DNA from: Gymnopus androsaceus JB14
Taxonomy: Eukaryota > Basidiomycota > Agaricomycetes > Agaricales > Omphalotaceae
NCBI GenBank assembly: GCA_009733575.1
Contig: ML769624.1
Location: 1-64,000 of the forward strand
Length of the DNA: 64,000 nt
Direction: 5' to 3'
Shown one piece after another: positions 20,580 to 32,216 of this stretch. The position numbers were made by a program, and so were the translations under genes. How positions within the stretch are numbered: the first letter of the stretch is position 1; each line of letters starts with the position of its first letter. Under the pieces are notes generated by a model. That model saw nothing but the letters and a program-made list of their open reading frames with translations. It had not been told where the DNA came from and searched no databases.

Positions 20580-21029
20580 CTCTGAGAGAGAGAGAGAGGC
20601 TTTTGAGACCAAATCTTGAGGCGAAATATTTTTAATGGCTTATAATAAGTAGCTGTCCGGATTCAATCCACTGTGTCAATAGAAACCCGGCTTCCAGAAT
20701 CAAGCAGCACCTTCTGTTCGGAACATAGGATTTGGAGATTGTCAAATCGCATGCGATTACACAGGTGAGGTGCCAAGGGAAATCATCAAAGCGCCGCTAA
20801 GGGCAGAACTTTAAAGCCACAAGGTCAACGAAGCGGAAATAACCGAAAGAAGGAACATCATGATGCAAAGGGACTGGATTTGTAAATTGTAGTTTTCTCT
20901 CGCCATCATCGCCTTCTATGTGTAGAACAACCGATCAAACCGCCTTCGGGACGAAACTTGTATACTTATAAGAGCTCAGTAGATAATTACCTTAGGTCTC
21001 TTCCAATCGCAGCACTATCCATGTGGTAA
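20580..21029. promoter_or_regulatory. Putative divergent promoter region
   Basis: This lies between the start of the minus-strand dehydrogenase and a plus-strand gene fragment. It contains a GAGAGAGAGAGA tract near 20584-20596 and CT-rich stretches, but no element I can name. Its promoter role is inferred from position only. Confidence 0.3.
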
Positions 21030-21262
21030 AATGTTCACTAAACCTACAGATTAACTACCACCTGATTGTTCCTTGGCTAAACCTCTCTGTACCAAGAGCT
21101 CCAAGTCTTCCAAGAAGAAATATTCTTCGAATCAGACGGTCATACAGTCTACCTCAGGATCAGATGCTGATGATTCTGACTCTGCTCCCGAGGTTTACGA
21201 TGTTATGTTCATTTTAATATCAGACTCCGGGAGTAAAACCGCTGGATCGTATCCTGGATAAT
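21030..21262 (+). pseudogene. 5' fragment of an unidentified Ser-rich protein gene
   Basis: A frame reading SSKSSKKKYSSNQTVIQS followed by GSDADDSDSAPEVYDV has the look of a real basic-then-acidic N-terminus, as in some nucleolar proteins. An ATG at 21030 could be joined to it by an intron ending near 21108. The frame dies at 21262, where unrelated hairpin-like sequence begins. No family assigned. Confidence 0.3.
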
Positions 21263-21826
21263 CGGTAGATTGATGTAATCAATATCAATCATACGCGTAA
21301 CGCCATTACGGGCCAGCGGAATTTCCTTTAATTCCGTCGGCCATATCATCGATTTACCAAATTCATACCTGTACATAATAACTATATGCTTTGGTTATGC
21401 GGAGCTCAACTTCGCCGATTATACCATTTGAGCTTCACCACTACTCAATAGGAATAATCAAACACTGATCTGTGACATCAGCAGAGCGTGGGTGTTCTGT
21501 ACAACTTATAGAACCCATAGCAAGTAGTGTACAACACAGCCACCCGTGGCGGGTCATGGGTAGGCGGGACCACGCAATAACCCCCTGGAGGACCCTGTTA
21601 TATGGGCAGAGTAGATGTGGGAGCAGGGGCACAGATCGGGAAGGCGGGAAGGGAGAAAGGAGACAGTGAGAAGGATCAATATACACAGGATGAATGAACA
21701 GATGTTTGTAATGTCACCTCCTTCTGGTTTTAGGATGGCTCCTGGATCAGGCCATATGTTTAATGCTTCAAAACCTGGCATCATCAAAGCTTCATCCTAT
21801 GGGCTCCAATCTTCACCTTTTACACT
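21263..21826. other. Unassigned, starts with short hairpins
   Basis: 21244-21336 contains consecutive small inverted repeats: GGAT-cgt-ATCC, TACGCGTA, CGTAA/TTACG and CGGAATT/AATTCCG. The remainder is G-rich on the plus strand near 21540-21670 and has no convincing gene. Confidence 0.35.
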
Positions 21827-22106
21827 TGTTGGAGGTTGAATCTATAAGACGAAACCGGAAATGGAAAAACCCTGAGAGTCAAACGTAGTGAGAGTCAACA
21901 GCTGTATTGAAATACCTATAAGACGAAACCGGAAACAGACAAACTAAAGAAGTGTAAGTAACCTTGTAGGTATGAAATAAGATAAGAAAAACATAACCCT
22001 CAGAGTCAAACATGGGAATGGGAAGTATATAACTAAACAGTCACATTTGAAGAAGACTATACCAAAAATGGAATGCAACCAAAGGGTGGGAATATATCCA
22101 CCAACA
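21827..22106 (-). repeat. Probable 3' LTR of a Ty1/copia element
   Basis: 280 bp bounded by TGTTGG and CCAACA, directly downstream of the RNase H end of the minus-strand copia pol. A purine-rich run (ACTGAGGTG on the minus strand) borders it, as a polypurine tract would. No second copy is seen in the window. Confidence 0.55.
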
Positions 22107-22157
22107 CACCTCAGTGGACACTATAGGTAGAGTCCAAGAAAATAAAGGAACAAAAAA

Positions 22158-23470
22158 TCAATGCGGCACTAAGCCCAAAGAAGTGGAATGCTTGTAGTGT
22201 AAATCAGCGGGAAGAGACTTTGTAAAGATATCAGCAACCATGTCTAGAGTAGGACACCATATAGTAACAAAAGAACCACCATCAATCTCAGAATGGATAA
22301 AATGATAACACATTTCGATATATTCTGAACAGGCAGAAATAGAATCCGAATTAGCAATGAGAAGAGCACTCTGATTATCAGAAACAAAAGGGAACAGAGG
22401 AGGAACAGGCAAATCAATAAGAGTAAGAAAAACACGGACCCAAAGTGCCTCCTTCAAAATATTTGTCAAGCCCATATACTCCAATTCTGTTGACAAGAGA
22501 GCAACCAATTTCTGCTTCATGGATGACCAGGACACCAGACCACCAAAGATGAAAATAGCATAGCCCGAAACTAACTTCCGATCTACAACATTTGAACCAC
22601 AATTCAAATCCAACAATGCCAACATGTCAAGGGACAGACACAACTGCTCCAGGAGCAACCTCCTCTGATCACCCCCATACTCCAAAGCCTAAGTAGAAGT
22701 TTGAGCCAGATAGCCAACAGATAGCAAAGAGTACCCTTCGCAGATGCAAGCTCATACTCTGTAGGTTTTGAGTTAAATTGAGCCAGAAACATTACCGTAA
22801 ATGCAATGTCTGGCCATGATCAAAGAGCGAGAAAAAGCAGACAACCAATCAGAGTCTGATAAGTCTTCACTGACTGGTCATCTAGAACAGGGAGAGGATT
22901 TGTGGCCACATCTCATGGTGTCCGAAGTGACAACTCATTGTGCATACACTCTGAGAGATTGTAAGCCTCAAGGAGTTCTTCAACATATAACTCCTGAGAT
23001 AGCCAAATCTTTTGCCTCGACCTATTGCATGATATCTGGATGCTAATGAAACAGGTAGCCTCACCCTGATCAACAACTGTAAAATGCTTGTTGATTTCCC
23101 TGGTCAACCGGGTATACAGGGAGGTAGAATTTGTCAAAACCAGCCCATCATCGACATGAACAGGCATGAACATAGAGAGAGGTTTCCCATTCATAGGCAA
23201 TAAAACAGTTCAGTCTGGTGGAGAGTCAGATTTGAACACAAACACAGCTGCATCATTACCACAATAAGTAAAGGCAAGGGACTCCAAGGCTGAATGGAGA
23301 CAAGCATACCAGGCAGCACTGTGATTGGTGGAGACCATAGAGAGTACGATGCAGACGATAGACTCCATTTGGATCAATGCCTGGGTAACCAGGAATCTGT
23401 TGGATGTAGACTTCCTCCTTCAACTCCGCCTTGAGGAAAGCCTGCTTAATGTCAAAAGAGAATAATTCCC
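22158..23470 (-). pseudogene. Ty1/copia reverse transcriptase and RNase H (degenerate)
   Basis: On the minus strand, the copia RT is visible as FDIKQAFLKAELKEEVYIQQ, YRLHRTLYGLHQS and VHVDDGLVLTNS (the catalytic DD in HVDDG). Next come WLSQELYVEELL and an RNase H part with LLSTELEYMGLTN, SDNQSALLIANS and DMVADIFTKSLPADLHYKH near the C-terminus. Several frameshifts and stops break it (near 23290, 22910, 22690). Protease, integrase and gag are missing, because the upstream side runs into a hAT fragment at 23470. Inactive. Confidence 0.8.
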
Positions 23471-23860
23471 AGTCAGGCTCACGGAAGAGCAGGTCCTGGC
23501 AATACCAGCATTTCAAGAACTGGAGGGCTTCCACAATAGCCCCCTTCAGGCGATTGTGATGCTTGGTAATAGTGATTCCTGCAAATGAAAAGGCTTGCTT
23601 GCTGGAAACTGATGAAGCCATGATGGCAAGGTAGTCCCATGCGAGTGAGGCCCATACCGGGTACCACCCAGCGTTAACGTAAATAAATATGTAGTAAACA
23701 TCGTGCATGAAAATGAAATAGAAAATGAGCACTCACCCACACCATGAGACAAGGCTCATGTTTTCAGGCATCATCTCCGTTTTGCTAAGGTACCTGTTGA
23801 ATTCCTTCAACCAGGGTTTGTCGGGATCACCCTATGATTGTACCGGAGAATATTCACTGT
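23471..23860 (-). pseudogene. hAT transposase C-terminal fragment
   Basis: The minus strand reads WLKEFNRYLSKTEMMPENMS, then after a likely intron (GTGAGTGC ... donor near 23748) YPVWASLAWDYLAIMASSVS and ITITKHHNRLKGAIVEALQF. This matches the hAT dimerisation domain. It abuts copia RT sequence with no stop between (LLFREP then DWELFSFDIKQAF), so the apparent chimeric frame is a junction of two transposon relics. Confidence 0.65.
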
Positions 23861-24231
23861 CTTCATCATTAGAGAGCTGGCAAAGCAAGTTGTCACATCT
23901 GCACTTCTTGTTAGGGCCCTACCAAACTAACTTGGATTTTCAAACTCTGCTAACTTGTGAATTGAAAGTTAACTTGTTCTAACTTATTCTAACTTGTCTA
24001 ACTTGATCATTGTAAAATCATTCTAAGGCTGTCTAGCAACTACCAGGGCAGCTTTTCTCAAGAAAGTGGTTTTATACTTAAGTTATTCTTAGAATGTTCC
24101 TAAGAATTAAAGTTATCCTAAACTGTAAGTATCAATTATACTTAAGTAAATACTTAAATATATGCATCACTAACTCATGCAAAGTCATCTTGAAATGGGT
24201 GATTATGAAGTAAAAGTAAAAATGAAAGTAA

Positions 24232-24265
24232 TAAAGTAAAGTAAAGTAAAGTAAAGTAAAGTAAG
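24232..24265. repeat. (TAAAG)n microsatellite
   Basis: About seven exact TAAAG units; looser copies continue to about 24400. Confidence 0.9.
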
Positions 24266-24906
24266 GCTAGTAAGCACTATCTTATATCCTCTGCAAACTT
24301 TAGTTTAAAGTAAAATACCAAATCAGCTGTGTAAGCAATAAAGTAAAGTAAGTTATTCAAAGTATAGTATCAGTAAAGTAAAGTAGGTAGCACAGAAGAA
24401 AGCCATGAGCAAGGCATAAGTTTCTAAAGAAAATACTAAGCAGAAAGTATATGAGTCCTACTGAATTGTAGTGGTAGTAAAGTGAGAGTAGATAGGATGA
24501 GATGGTAGAGGTAAGAGTTGAAGAGAGGTGGTGTCAATGAGGGCCCATTGGGTCTTTATATATATGTAGGAAAAATCACATGATATTCCAAGAGAACAAT
24601 AGAAACTGTTCATTGTCTTGCCAAACTGGCAACAATGGCAAAGTTGTCCATTGTTCCTAACTAGGAAATCTCCACAGCTAGCATATAAAAGGCTCCCTAC
24701 CTCTGTCCTAGATCTCAGAGCTCCCTCCTGGCTCCAACCTTCTCCTTTACATTACTTCAACAGTCACCTTCCTTGCTTCTTTACATTACTTAAGAAATGC
24801 TTATGTTCCTTAAGTATTCTTCAAGTAAGTATTTCTCTTAGGAAACAATTACAGTTGTTCATTAAATGTTTTATATACTTATTTACTTACTGACTTAATT
24901 ACTACC

Positions 24907-24947
<41 letters not shown>

Positions 24948-24948
24948 G
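24907..24948. repeat. (ACTT)n microsatellite
   Basis: About ten exact ACTT units. Confidence 0.95.
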
Positions 24949-25300
24949 ATGATAGATACTTACTCAAGTACAATATGTTTCTTTCTTTTTTATCTACTGT
25001 TTACTTGACACAGACCAAGAAATATGATTGCATTTTACTCAATTACTTAGGTAAAAAATACTTGGAGTTTACTTAAGTAATACTTAGGTGATAAGTGCTA
25101 GACAACTAATTTGTTGCTTTATGCAAACTTAGGTATCACTTAAGTATTACTTGAGTATTACTTAAGTATAAAACGACTTTCTTAAGAAAAGTTGCCCTAG
25201 ATTTACTGTCTAGCATTAAGTTAAGGGTCTAAGTCTCACTGGCATTGCTCCACAAGCATGATAATTATGTTACAAGGTTGATCACCACTGTCATCACTGC

Positions 25301-25566
25301 ACTGTATAATTATGACCTAAAGTTCCCATAACTGTAACACAGTCCCTGGGAACTTTGTTATTTTGAAAATCGTAACACATAATGGGGTTCAAGGAACTTT
25401 GAATTTTGCAAAATAGTAACTTGAAATTCCAAAAATTGCGCCAAAATGCCCAAAAAAACACCAAGAAAATTTTCCGTAACACTAATTTTTGGCCTGAGAA
25501 CTGCACTTTTTGAAGTTCTCACTGTAACGCATGAAACCCAGGCACTTTAGGTCGTAATGATACAGT
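25301..25566. mobile_element. Small TIR element, 266 bp
   Basis: Left end ACTGTATAATTATGACCTAA and right end (reverse complement ACTGTATCATTACGACCTAA) are inverted with two mismatches. The interior contains GTAACA and GGAACTTTG words and no gene. No clear target duplication. Confidence 0.6.
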
Positions 25567-25593
25567 ATTCATTGAAAATATCCATTCGATGTA

Positions 25594-25849
25594 CATCAGC
25601 AAAACCTGTATTTTGAATTTTAATTCCCACAGCCATACTTAAAATTCCCAGCGCTCCCAGAGCTCCCAGCACTGTCAGAAATATAAAATCATACGTTATT
25701 TCCAAATAAGGTAAATTTTGCGGCCTCTGGGAGCTTCTGGGAGCCCCCTCCTGCATTGGCCGGACCATCTGAGTGCTGGGACGCTGGAGTGCTGGGAACT
25801 CTGGACAGTTCGCTCAAGCACTGCCCATGTCATACAGGTTTTGCTGATG
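25594..25849. mobile_element. TA-target MITE, 256 bp, CATCAGCAAAA termini
   Basis: The 20-base sequence TACATCAGCAAAACCTGTAT at 25592-25611 has its exact complement at 25832-25851, so an 18-bp TIR is flanked by TA. The interior contains CCCAGCGCTCCCAG and CTGGGAGC arms that are inverted to each other, linking it to the CCTGGG foldback family. Confidence 0.8.
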
Positions 25850-25851
25850 TA

Positions 25852-27231
25852 ATCAGTGCATACAGAGGTATCTACATGTTCTTTCTAGCTTTGAATGACC
25901 GCCTAAGCATCCCGTAAGGAAGCTCTGCTGAGGAAGTGATCATGCTCACTGTACTTCAATACTCAGAAATAGTGCACAGCAATACTGTCAATACACCTCT
26001 ATACTGTTCATGGAAATAGTGTAAAACATTTATAGAGGACTTTATAAAGTACTTCTGGGGTGATAGGCTGCATATATGCAGCGAAAATGATAAATTTATT
26101 GTTGTTTGAAATGTATTTATAATGGCAAACTTCAGCCAAGTTAGTGCAAGTTAGCAGAGTTTGAAATTTTTGATGGCCCAAGTTAATGACAAGTTCACGT
26201 ATATCTTGCAAGTTTGAACCAATATAACACATCTAATGTAGTGCGTGACATGTTCTGTTCATTTCAGATCCTTACATAGTCTAAGCACAAGAAATTCAAT
26301 GAGAATTTAACAACTTCATGCAGGTTGCAAGCAGGTGAAGAGCGACGAGTCTGGAGCAACCTGTATTGAGTTACAATTCTGCAGGTATACAGTCGAGGTA
26401 GCTTGTTATTGCATGTGTATGTATTTTGTGGCTTTTTTTGCATTGAACTAGTGCTCCGATGGCTTGGCTTTGACTGGCCGCAGCTTAGAAATGGCGTGAC
26501 ATGCCAAATCAAGTAACTGACATGGCTCAGATGTGTCTGCATCATCCTCTGCAACCTTTGAAACAGGTGGCCTTCTTGTAACCTTGATAGTACTAAGGCT
26601 GTTCATTCTACTTCCCAGCTATTAAGTTGAGCATTCCTGGTTTTCATCTTGAAGAGAGGTCACATCAGTCTTAGGACTGCAGGCGGAGCCTAACGTGCAC
26701 ACCTCAACAAGCCTGTTGTTAATTAGGAAAGATCTTGGACCCAAGTGTTGGCTTGGTCTAGTTTTAGGGAGGAAGCTTCTCGGAGTGTTACCTAGCTTTA
26801 CCAACAGATTCTACCCCTTGCCTGCTCTTCACTGAGTGTGTTAAAAACACCTACTCGAGTGACTTGCGTGGCGGTCGTATAAGCTTGTTAGGTAACTCGT
26901 GGGATTCCCTGAGAGTGGAGTATCATTGCGCAGCAATGTAAAGGCTCCCGAGATATGCAAAGTTGTTTGTTGAGTCAGCGTACTTGACCCATGCTTTGGT
27001 GTTTGCTTTCCCCTTGATTAGTTCAGTGCATTGTCATAAGTTAGTTGACTTTTCAAAACCTCCCTCCAAATATAAAAACCTTGTTCATCTTGCACTGTCT
27101 GTGCCAACTGTCAAGTGCTTTTCTCTTTGAATCAATTAGTAGTCAAGGGAACCTTTGACAACCTCCTTCCTTGCATTAAATTAAACCTTTTGGATTGTAT
27201 CTGATTGGGGTGATTGTTGTGTGGTCGGTTT
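25852..27231. other. Unassigned region
   Basis: No gene supported. 26870-27230 has promoter-like or LTR-like features (TGTTAGGTAACTC near 26889, TATAAAAACC near 27070, pyrimidine-rich stretches), but no partner repeat. Frames at 26264-26554 and 26622-26804 lack family similarity. Confidence 0.3.
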
Positions 27232-27640
27232 TCATACCCAGCACAAATCTAGCTCATCAGCGCTGCCACTGTCCCCGAGTTTGTAGGCAGGTCTGCTGCT
27301 AGTACCAAATCCCAGCCACAGTAATGTGAGTGCCGTAGTATTGAGCACAGACATTCCAACAACTGGAACCATACAGGTTGATCTGATTCTTTGATTGAAA
27401 TCCACAATTGCGGATGTTGTTGATGTTGAAGCTTGAGTTGGTCCTGTGAGCAAGGAATTAAAAGCATTGGGATTAATTCTTAGTCGATGTCTAAAAACGC
27501 ACCTTGACTAGCAAAAAGCAAATAGGTATCCTCACTCTTGTGAGTGGTTCTGTGACCCTTTTTGATGTGGTGGGCGGTAAGGTTGATGTAAGAGCTCGGA
27601 ATCACGATTGGAGATGAGCTACTGCTTACAAAAGGAAAAC
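27232..27640 (-). pseudogene. 3' fragment of an unidentified gene
   Basis: The minus strand reads SSSPIVIPSSYINLTAHHIK ... TYLLFASQ, then a plausible intron (GTGCGTTTTTAG ... CTCACAG) and GPTQASTSTTSAIVDFNQRI. Next is a hydrophobic segment (VVGMSVLNTTALTLLWLGFG) and a stop. Codon flow and splice sites look genuine, but the upstream part is missing beyond 27640. Possibly the tail of a membrane protein; no family assigned. Confidence 0.3.
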
Positions 27641-29612
27641 GCCTGCGTGGCATGACTTCAGGTCACTTGCCACTTGAAGCCACACCAGATCTGACTTGTA
27701 ATGTGGCTTCAAATGGCGTGGCGGCGGCGCACCATCATTTGAAGTCACATTATTGGAACACTACATTGACCTGTGCAGCATTGGCTGGCACCCATATATA
27801 TAAGTATCTTGGGAGGGATTTCTCATCAGGAACCAGGTTTAAGGATCACAAATGGCATTTATTCAATGGGCTTATAGTATAAGCTGTACATACTTATAAG
27901 TACATGATTAAGGAGGTAATAAAGGAGAATGTTTGGTATATAATCAGAAATAAGACTCAAACCTCTATGTATACGTGTAAAGGTTTAAATGCGGAGCAAC
28001 ACAATCCATCTATGCGCATGGGAGTGAGCAGGAAGTTGGTGCAAGTGAGGGTAAGGGTGAAATCGCTAAATTTATTTTAAGCATTACCATGTATGGGTGC
28101 GGAAGTTTGATGCGAATAATGTGTGCTATTGAATCCAAAGACCAAGAAAGTATGGCAATGGTTGGACAATGGGTTGTATGCCATGCATATTGTGATTGAA
28201 ATTCAACATTATTTCCACCCACATGATGAAAGTCATTGATATGATCATGTATGGGACAATAATGACAACATATGCATCACTGTTGTGTACCTGTACCGTA
28301 CTGAGGGAGAAGATTTTCTCCATTTTATGGCAGCAGTCCTGCATTGACAGTCATATTTACATGCATACATAGATGGTTCGGAGCCTAGATACAAGCTGAG
28401 CGTAAGTGGATCTTGTATCAGTAGCATTTATTCTTACGCAATCCAACACCAAAAACTCAATGCAGATCCAATGATACAGTGGGATTGATCTGGGCAACAG
28501 TGTACCACACACAGTAAGTATAGGTATTCACTGATAGTATCACTGACAGTGGGTGAAATGCTCAAAAAATCTTTAAAAATAAGTTGATTTAAGCTGCTAT
28601 TAAAGTGCAAGTTAGTGACATCTTACTGAGTCACAGCAAGTTAATACCACAAGCACAGGAAAAAAACAAGTTAGCCTGACAGGTTACTTTGCTCACACTC
28701 AGAGGTAACCACAAAGCACAGAGATGATGATATAACTTCCATTGAACCTGTGGCAGATATCTGAGATTAGTGACATCATACTTTACATGAGTATCAGGTA
28801 GATATTGAATAGCATACATACATATTCTACTTAGATGATCTGTCTTTCGTAGCTGATTTGTTGGTGTAGTCACAATACATCACTTAAGAGTTGAATTTTA
28901 GTGATACTGAATTCCAAGTTGAGTTCTTGTTCACTTACGTGTTAGGTCAAGAAGTTCAACTTTGGTAGCCAAAGTAGGTTATATCTATCACAGTATTACT
29001 TACATGCAAAGGGGGATACTTAAACTATGTTCATAGTAACTTTATACATTATTGGTATTGTGTATACAGCCCCAGTGTTATAGGCAGGGAGTAATTACTG
29101 TATACCATATTATCAAGGCCTACAAACACCTGTAAGATACTGTACTTGCTACATTCACTGAGATTTTTGGTAATTCAGTGTTAGTTTCTAGTAGTGTACT
29201 TAAGGTAACTCCAACTCAATAGATTCAGATGTTGTGCACTCAGGACATTGAGCTACAGCATATTATATAGAATAGTCTTACATGTACCTGTACTGTTCAG
29301 CCATTGGTATAGACCTTATATGGCTGTTAGGGTGTAGGATATACAATAAGATGTCATATAGTACCAAGATTACACTCATAATGTCTGTAAGAGGCCTTGA
29401 TCTAGAATATGGACAAAAACAGAGATATCCTCAGATGTAAATGGAATCAACTGCTGATATACATGAAGTACCTAGAACATGGACAAAAACAGAGATACTA
29501 CGATTGTGTTAGTACATGGATAGGTATGCAGAAACAAAAGGAAAAATATGCACTCCTCAGACATGAACGGAATCAACAGCTGAGGAGTGAGTGTGGGAAG
29601 CAACGGCACATA
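27641..29612. other. Unassigned, short repeats only
   Basis: 27650-27780 has three copies of a CACTTGAAGCCACA-like word in alternating orientation. 29405-29580 contains two copies of ATGGACAAAAACAGAGATA and GGAATCAAC words. The rest is AT-rich with no supported gene; minus-strand frames at 28126-28430 look fortuitous. Confidence 0.35.
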
Positions 29613-29711
29613 CAGTGGCTGCAAAAATTGATGTCACCCCCCAATTTAGTAGCCTATTCAGTAGGCCATTCAGTAGGTCATGTGGGGTGACATCAATTTC
29701 CGCAGCCACTG
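29613..29711. mobile_element. 99-bp mariner-like MITE
   Basis: 28-bp TIRs beginning CAGTGGCTGCAAAAATTGAT (right end CAGTGGCTGCGGAAATTGAT in reverse complement) flank only 43 bp and are bordered by TA (29611-29612 and 29712-29713). CAGT termini plus TA suit Tc1/mariner. The two TIRs differ at two positions. Confidence 0.85.
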
Positions 29712-29850
29712 TATAGAGCCACCGGGTCACATGCCAAAAGGAGCTAAGCCAAATGAGGATGCCAAAGCAAGGAAAATATGTAGGGAATTGTAGTATGGTC
29801 CAACACACCCTCAGCGGACAAACGAGGCAAAGAGTCCTAGGAAAACAAAA

Positions 29851-31985
29851 TCAACAAGGTAAAAGACCAAGGGATGCACAGTGCTTGTAATGTAGATCAG
29901 TAAGTAAAGCTTTTGTAAAAATGTCTGCAATCATGTTAGATGTTGGAACCCACATTGTAACAAAGGTACCATTGCCCAGTTGAGAACAGTTCCCATGGCT
30001 GGGAAAGTGGAAACGGAGGTGTTTGCCTTTCAGGCAAGAGTCGCAGACCTTTTGCATGATGGTACCATTCCATTGGTTGAGACCAGTAGTGTAGTCTCCT
30101 TGGAGCATCTTGTTTGTAGTCTTGCAACCGAGGTGTCCAAAACGCTCATGGAACAGGTCACCATTAGGGACACAAGGGGAGATGACATAGGAGGCTGGGT
30201 CTGAGGAACCCTCAACCTCGTCAGTAATAAAGCTTCATTGAAGCAGACAAAGACAGTGTCTTATATCTGCAACAATAAACTCACGCTGTGTACCAGGGAT
30301 GTAAATCTTAGCTGTATCAGTGGACACATATAGGGAGTAGTTTGTCTCCAGTAGTGTGCCTAAAGAAATGAGGTTGACTGGTGCATCTGGTGCATACAAA
30401 CAGTCAAACATCTCCAGCATAAGAAACTTGGCAGTTCCAGCAAGAGCACAGAAGTAGCAAGTACCGGAAGCACGGGTGAGAAGCTTACCTGCATTAGCAG
30501 TTGTTACTTCCATAGCCCCACCCAGATCAAAAGTAGAGAAAAATTGACAGTCTTGTACTATATGATGGGTGCAAGCAGAGTCCAGTAGTGTGGGCATGTC
30601 ATGCAAAATGGAGGTAAACACCACTGGATCATCCGCTTTAAGGCTTGTTAATGGAATGGGATGAATATCTGCCAATAGGGCAACAAACAACTTATGGCAA
30701 CAGGCAGGCTACAGTTGAGAGGTAGTGTCATTAGCAATTGTGCAAGAAGGGAGCACAGGTGGCAAGACAGGTACAGCCTGTAAAGTACTAGTGCTGCTAC
30801 CCGATGCAATCATTGCAGTACATCGGTTATTCAAAGAAGTATTGGTAGTCATACTTGTATTGCAATTAAGATTTGTATTCGTGCCCATATTGCCATATTT
30901 AGCATTGCCCGCATTATCATCACAGGAGCCATTGTTGTTGGAGAGATTCCCATTACCACCCCAATAACCACCACATTTGACTTGTCTGGTCGAATTGTTC
31001 TGCTGCTACTGCTGGTTCTGATTAGATGAACCTGACCAGTTGTTGTTGTTGTGCAAGTTCGTCTGATTTTGTGCATTAATGAGCATCTGGGCAAAGTTGT
31101 CAAACATGATGCGTGATGGGATAGCAAGAGGGTCATTGAGCAGTTTTGGCATTCCGTGGCAGCAAGGATGTATCAAAGACCAGTGGGAAAGTGTTGGATG
31201 AATTGGTTCAGCATTGTTGCCCAAGGGATAGTGTAGCCAAAGCCACCAATAGTGGTAAGTCCAGAAGACCAATCTGTTATAAATTTGAGTATATCACCAT
31301 TAAAGACATGAGTGTTTAAGATATCCTCCTGCATGGACACGGCAGTAGTAAGGTTGAGTGCTGTTTGGCAACCATGATGGAGGTTCTAATACATCATGCA
31401 TGTGGTGTGTCTGCACCCTTGTAGATCAATTACCAGACCCAATAATCCTTGGACATCATCGTGAAGGCTGCCAAAGCATTGTTCCTGTCCCAGATGCGTC
31501 TAGCTTCAAGTTCTGCTGGTGCAGGGGGATCAGATAGTTCTGGATGATATACTGGTTCCATACGTGCTACACTGGGAGCATGCTCACTACAGATGTGACC
31601 AATGACACCAGCATCTGCCATGGCCTGTGTGAGTGCCTTGTTCCAGCAATGATAGTTGGCATGGCCTTTGAGCGCATCCTTCTCACCAATTGCAAAACAG
31701 GTAGGGATAAGGTCCATACGGATGGAATGGAGGGTAATTGGAGTATTACGGAGGAACAAAACATTGTTGGGGTGGTAATCCTGTACCGGGAGGACCATAT
31801 GATGCAGGATGTGCGACTCCAAATGGGTGTGCATTTGCGACACCAATTGGGTGCATATGCGCAACACCCGGTGGATATGCAGTATTAGACTGAAATCCAT
31901 AACTAGGGTGCATGTGGAGCACTTGTCTGTAAGGTTGGTGCATCAGGGTCAGCCCGGGAACCTGGTGGGGAGGAGCTTTGCCTTC
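29851..31985 (-). pseudogene. Internally deleted Ty1/copia element (gag, PR, integrase start, RNase H tail)
   Basis: Minus strand, in order: a gag part with GHANYHCWNKALTQAMADAG (about 31690-31630) and AELEARRIWDRNNALAAFTM; an Asn-rich linker (NLHNNNNWSGSSNQNQQ); the protease motif LLDSACTHHI near 30590; the integrase HHCC start LFHERFGHLGC ... CDSCLKGKH; then, without RT, the pol end NMIADIFTKALLTDLHYKHC and a stop near 29851. Integrase core and RT are deleted at about 29985. A CCAACA LTR border lies at 29805 after the purine run CTGAGGGTG. Stops are present in gag. Dead element. Confidence 0.7.
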
Positions 31986-31995
31986 TTCTTTGATA

Positions 31996-32216
31996 CAGTG
32001 ACGGCAACTATTGATGAACCACCCCAAATTGGGAAGGCAGTTATTCTGATATATTTTGTATCTTTTTTTACACTCATATTGTAAAGTACAATTTCTAGTC
32101 TATATGCAATATCTTTGGGCATCTTAAACAATCCCTATGGCTAGTAAAAAGCTTGAAATCATTAAAATGACAATTTAAATACCCTTTGGGTGGTTCATCA
32201 ATAGTTGCCGTCACTG
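31996..32216. mobile_element. TA-target mariner-like MITE, 221 bp
   Basis: Perfect inverted ends of about 29 bp starting CAGTGACGGCAACTATTGAT, flanked by TA (31994-31995 and 32217-32218). It interrupts the gag part of the copia relic, whose frame continues beyond both sides. The termini resemble those of the 99-bp MITE. Confidence 0.85.

Larger units (their letters stand above)
24024..25215. mobile_element. Non-autonomous element with long TIRs and microsatellites
   Basis: The left arm (GGGCAGCTTTTCTCAAGAAA, GTTTTATACTTAAGT) and right arm (reverse complement GGGCAACTTTTCTTAAGAAA, GTTTTATACTTAAGT) are inverted over about 60 bp, starting near CTGTCTAGC. The interior carries TAAAG and ACTT tandem repeats and AAGTATT-rich palindromic words. 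Target duplication is unclear. No transposase. Confidence 0.55.

Noticed and set aside
21300..21345. AATTTCCTTTAATTCCGTCGG looked like ribosomal RNA sequence
   Set aside because: Only a few bases resemble rRNA; flanks do not continue into any rRNA region I know. A hairpin explains it better.
26870..27240. Possible solo LTR or promoter (TGTTAGG start, TATAAAA, pyrimidine tracts)
   Set aside because: No matching end, no second copy and no target duplication could be found.
28126..28430. Minus-strand frames resembling a membrane protein
   Set aside because: Short, overlapping in two frames, no splice signals or similarity.
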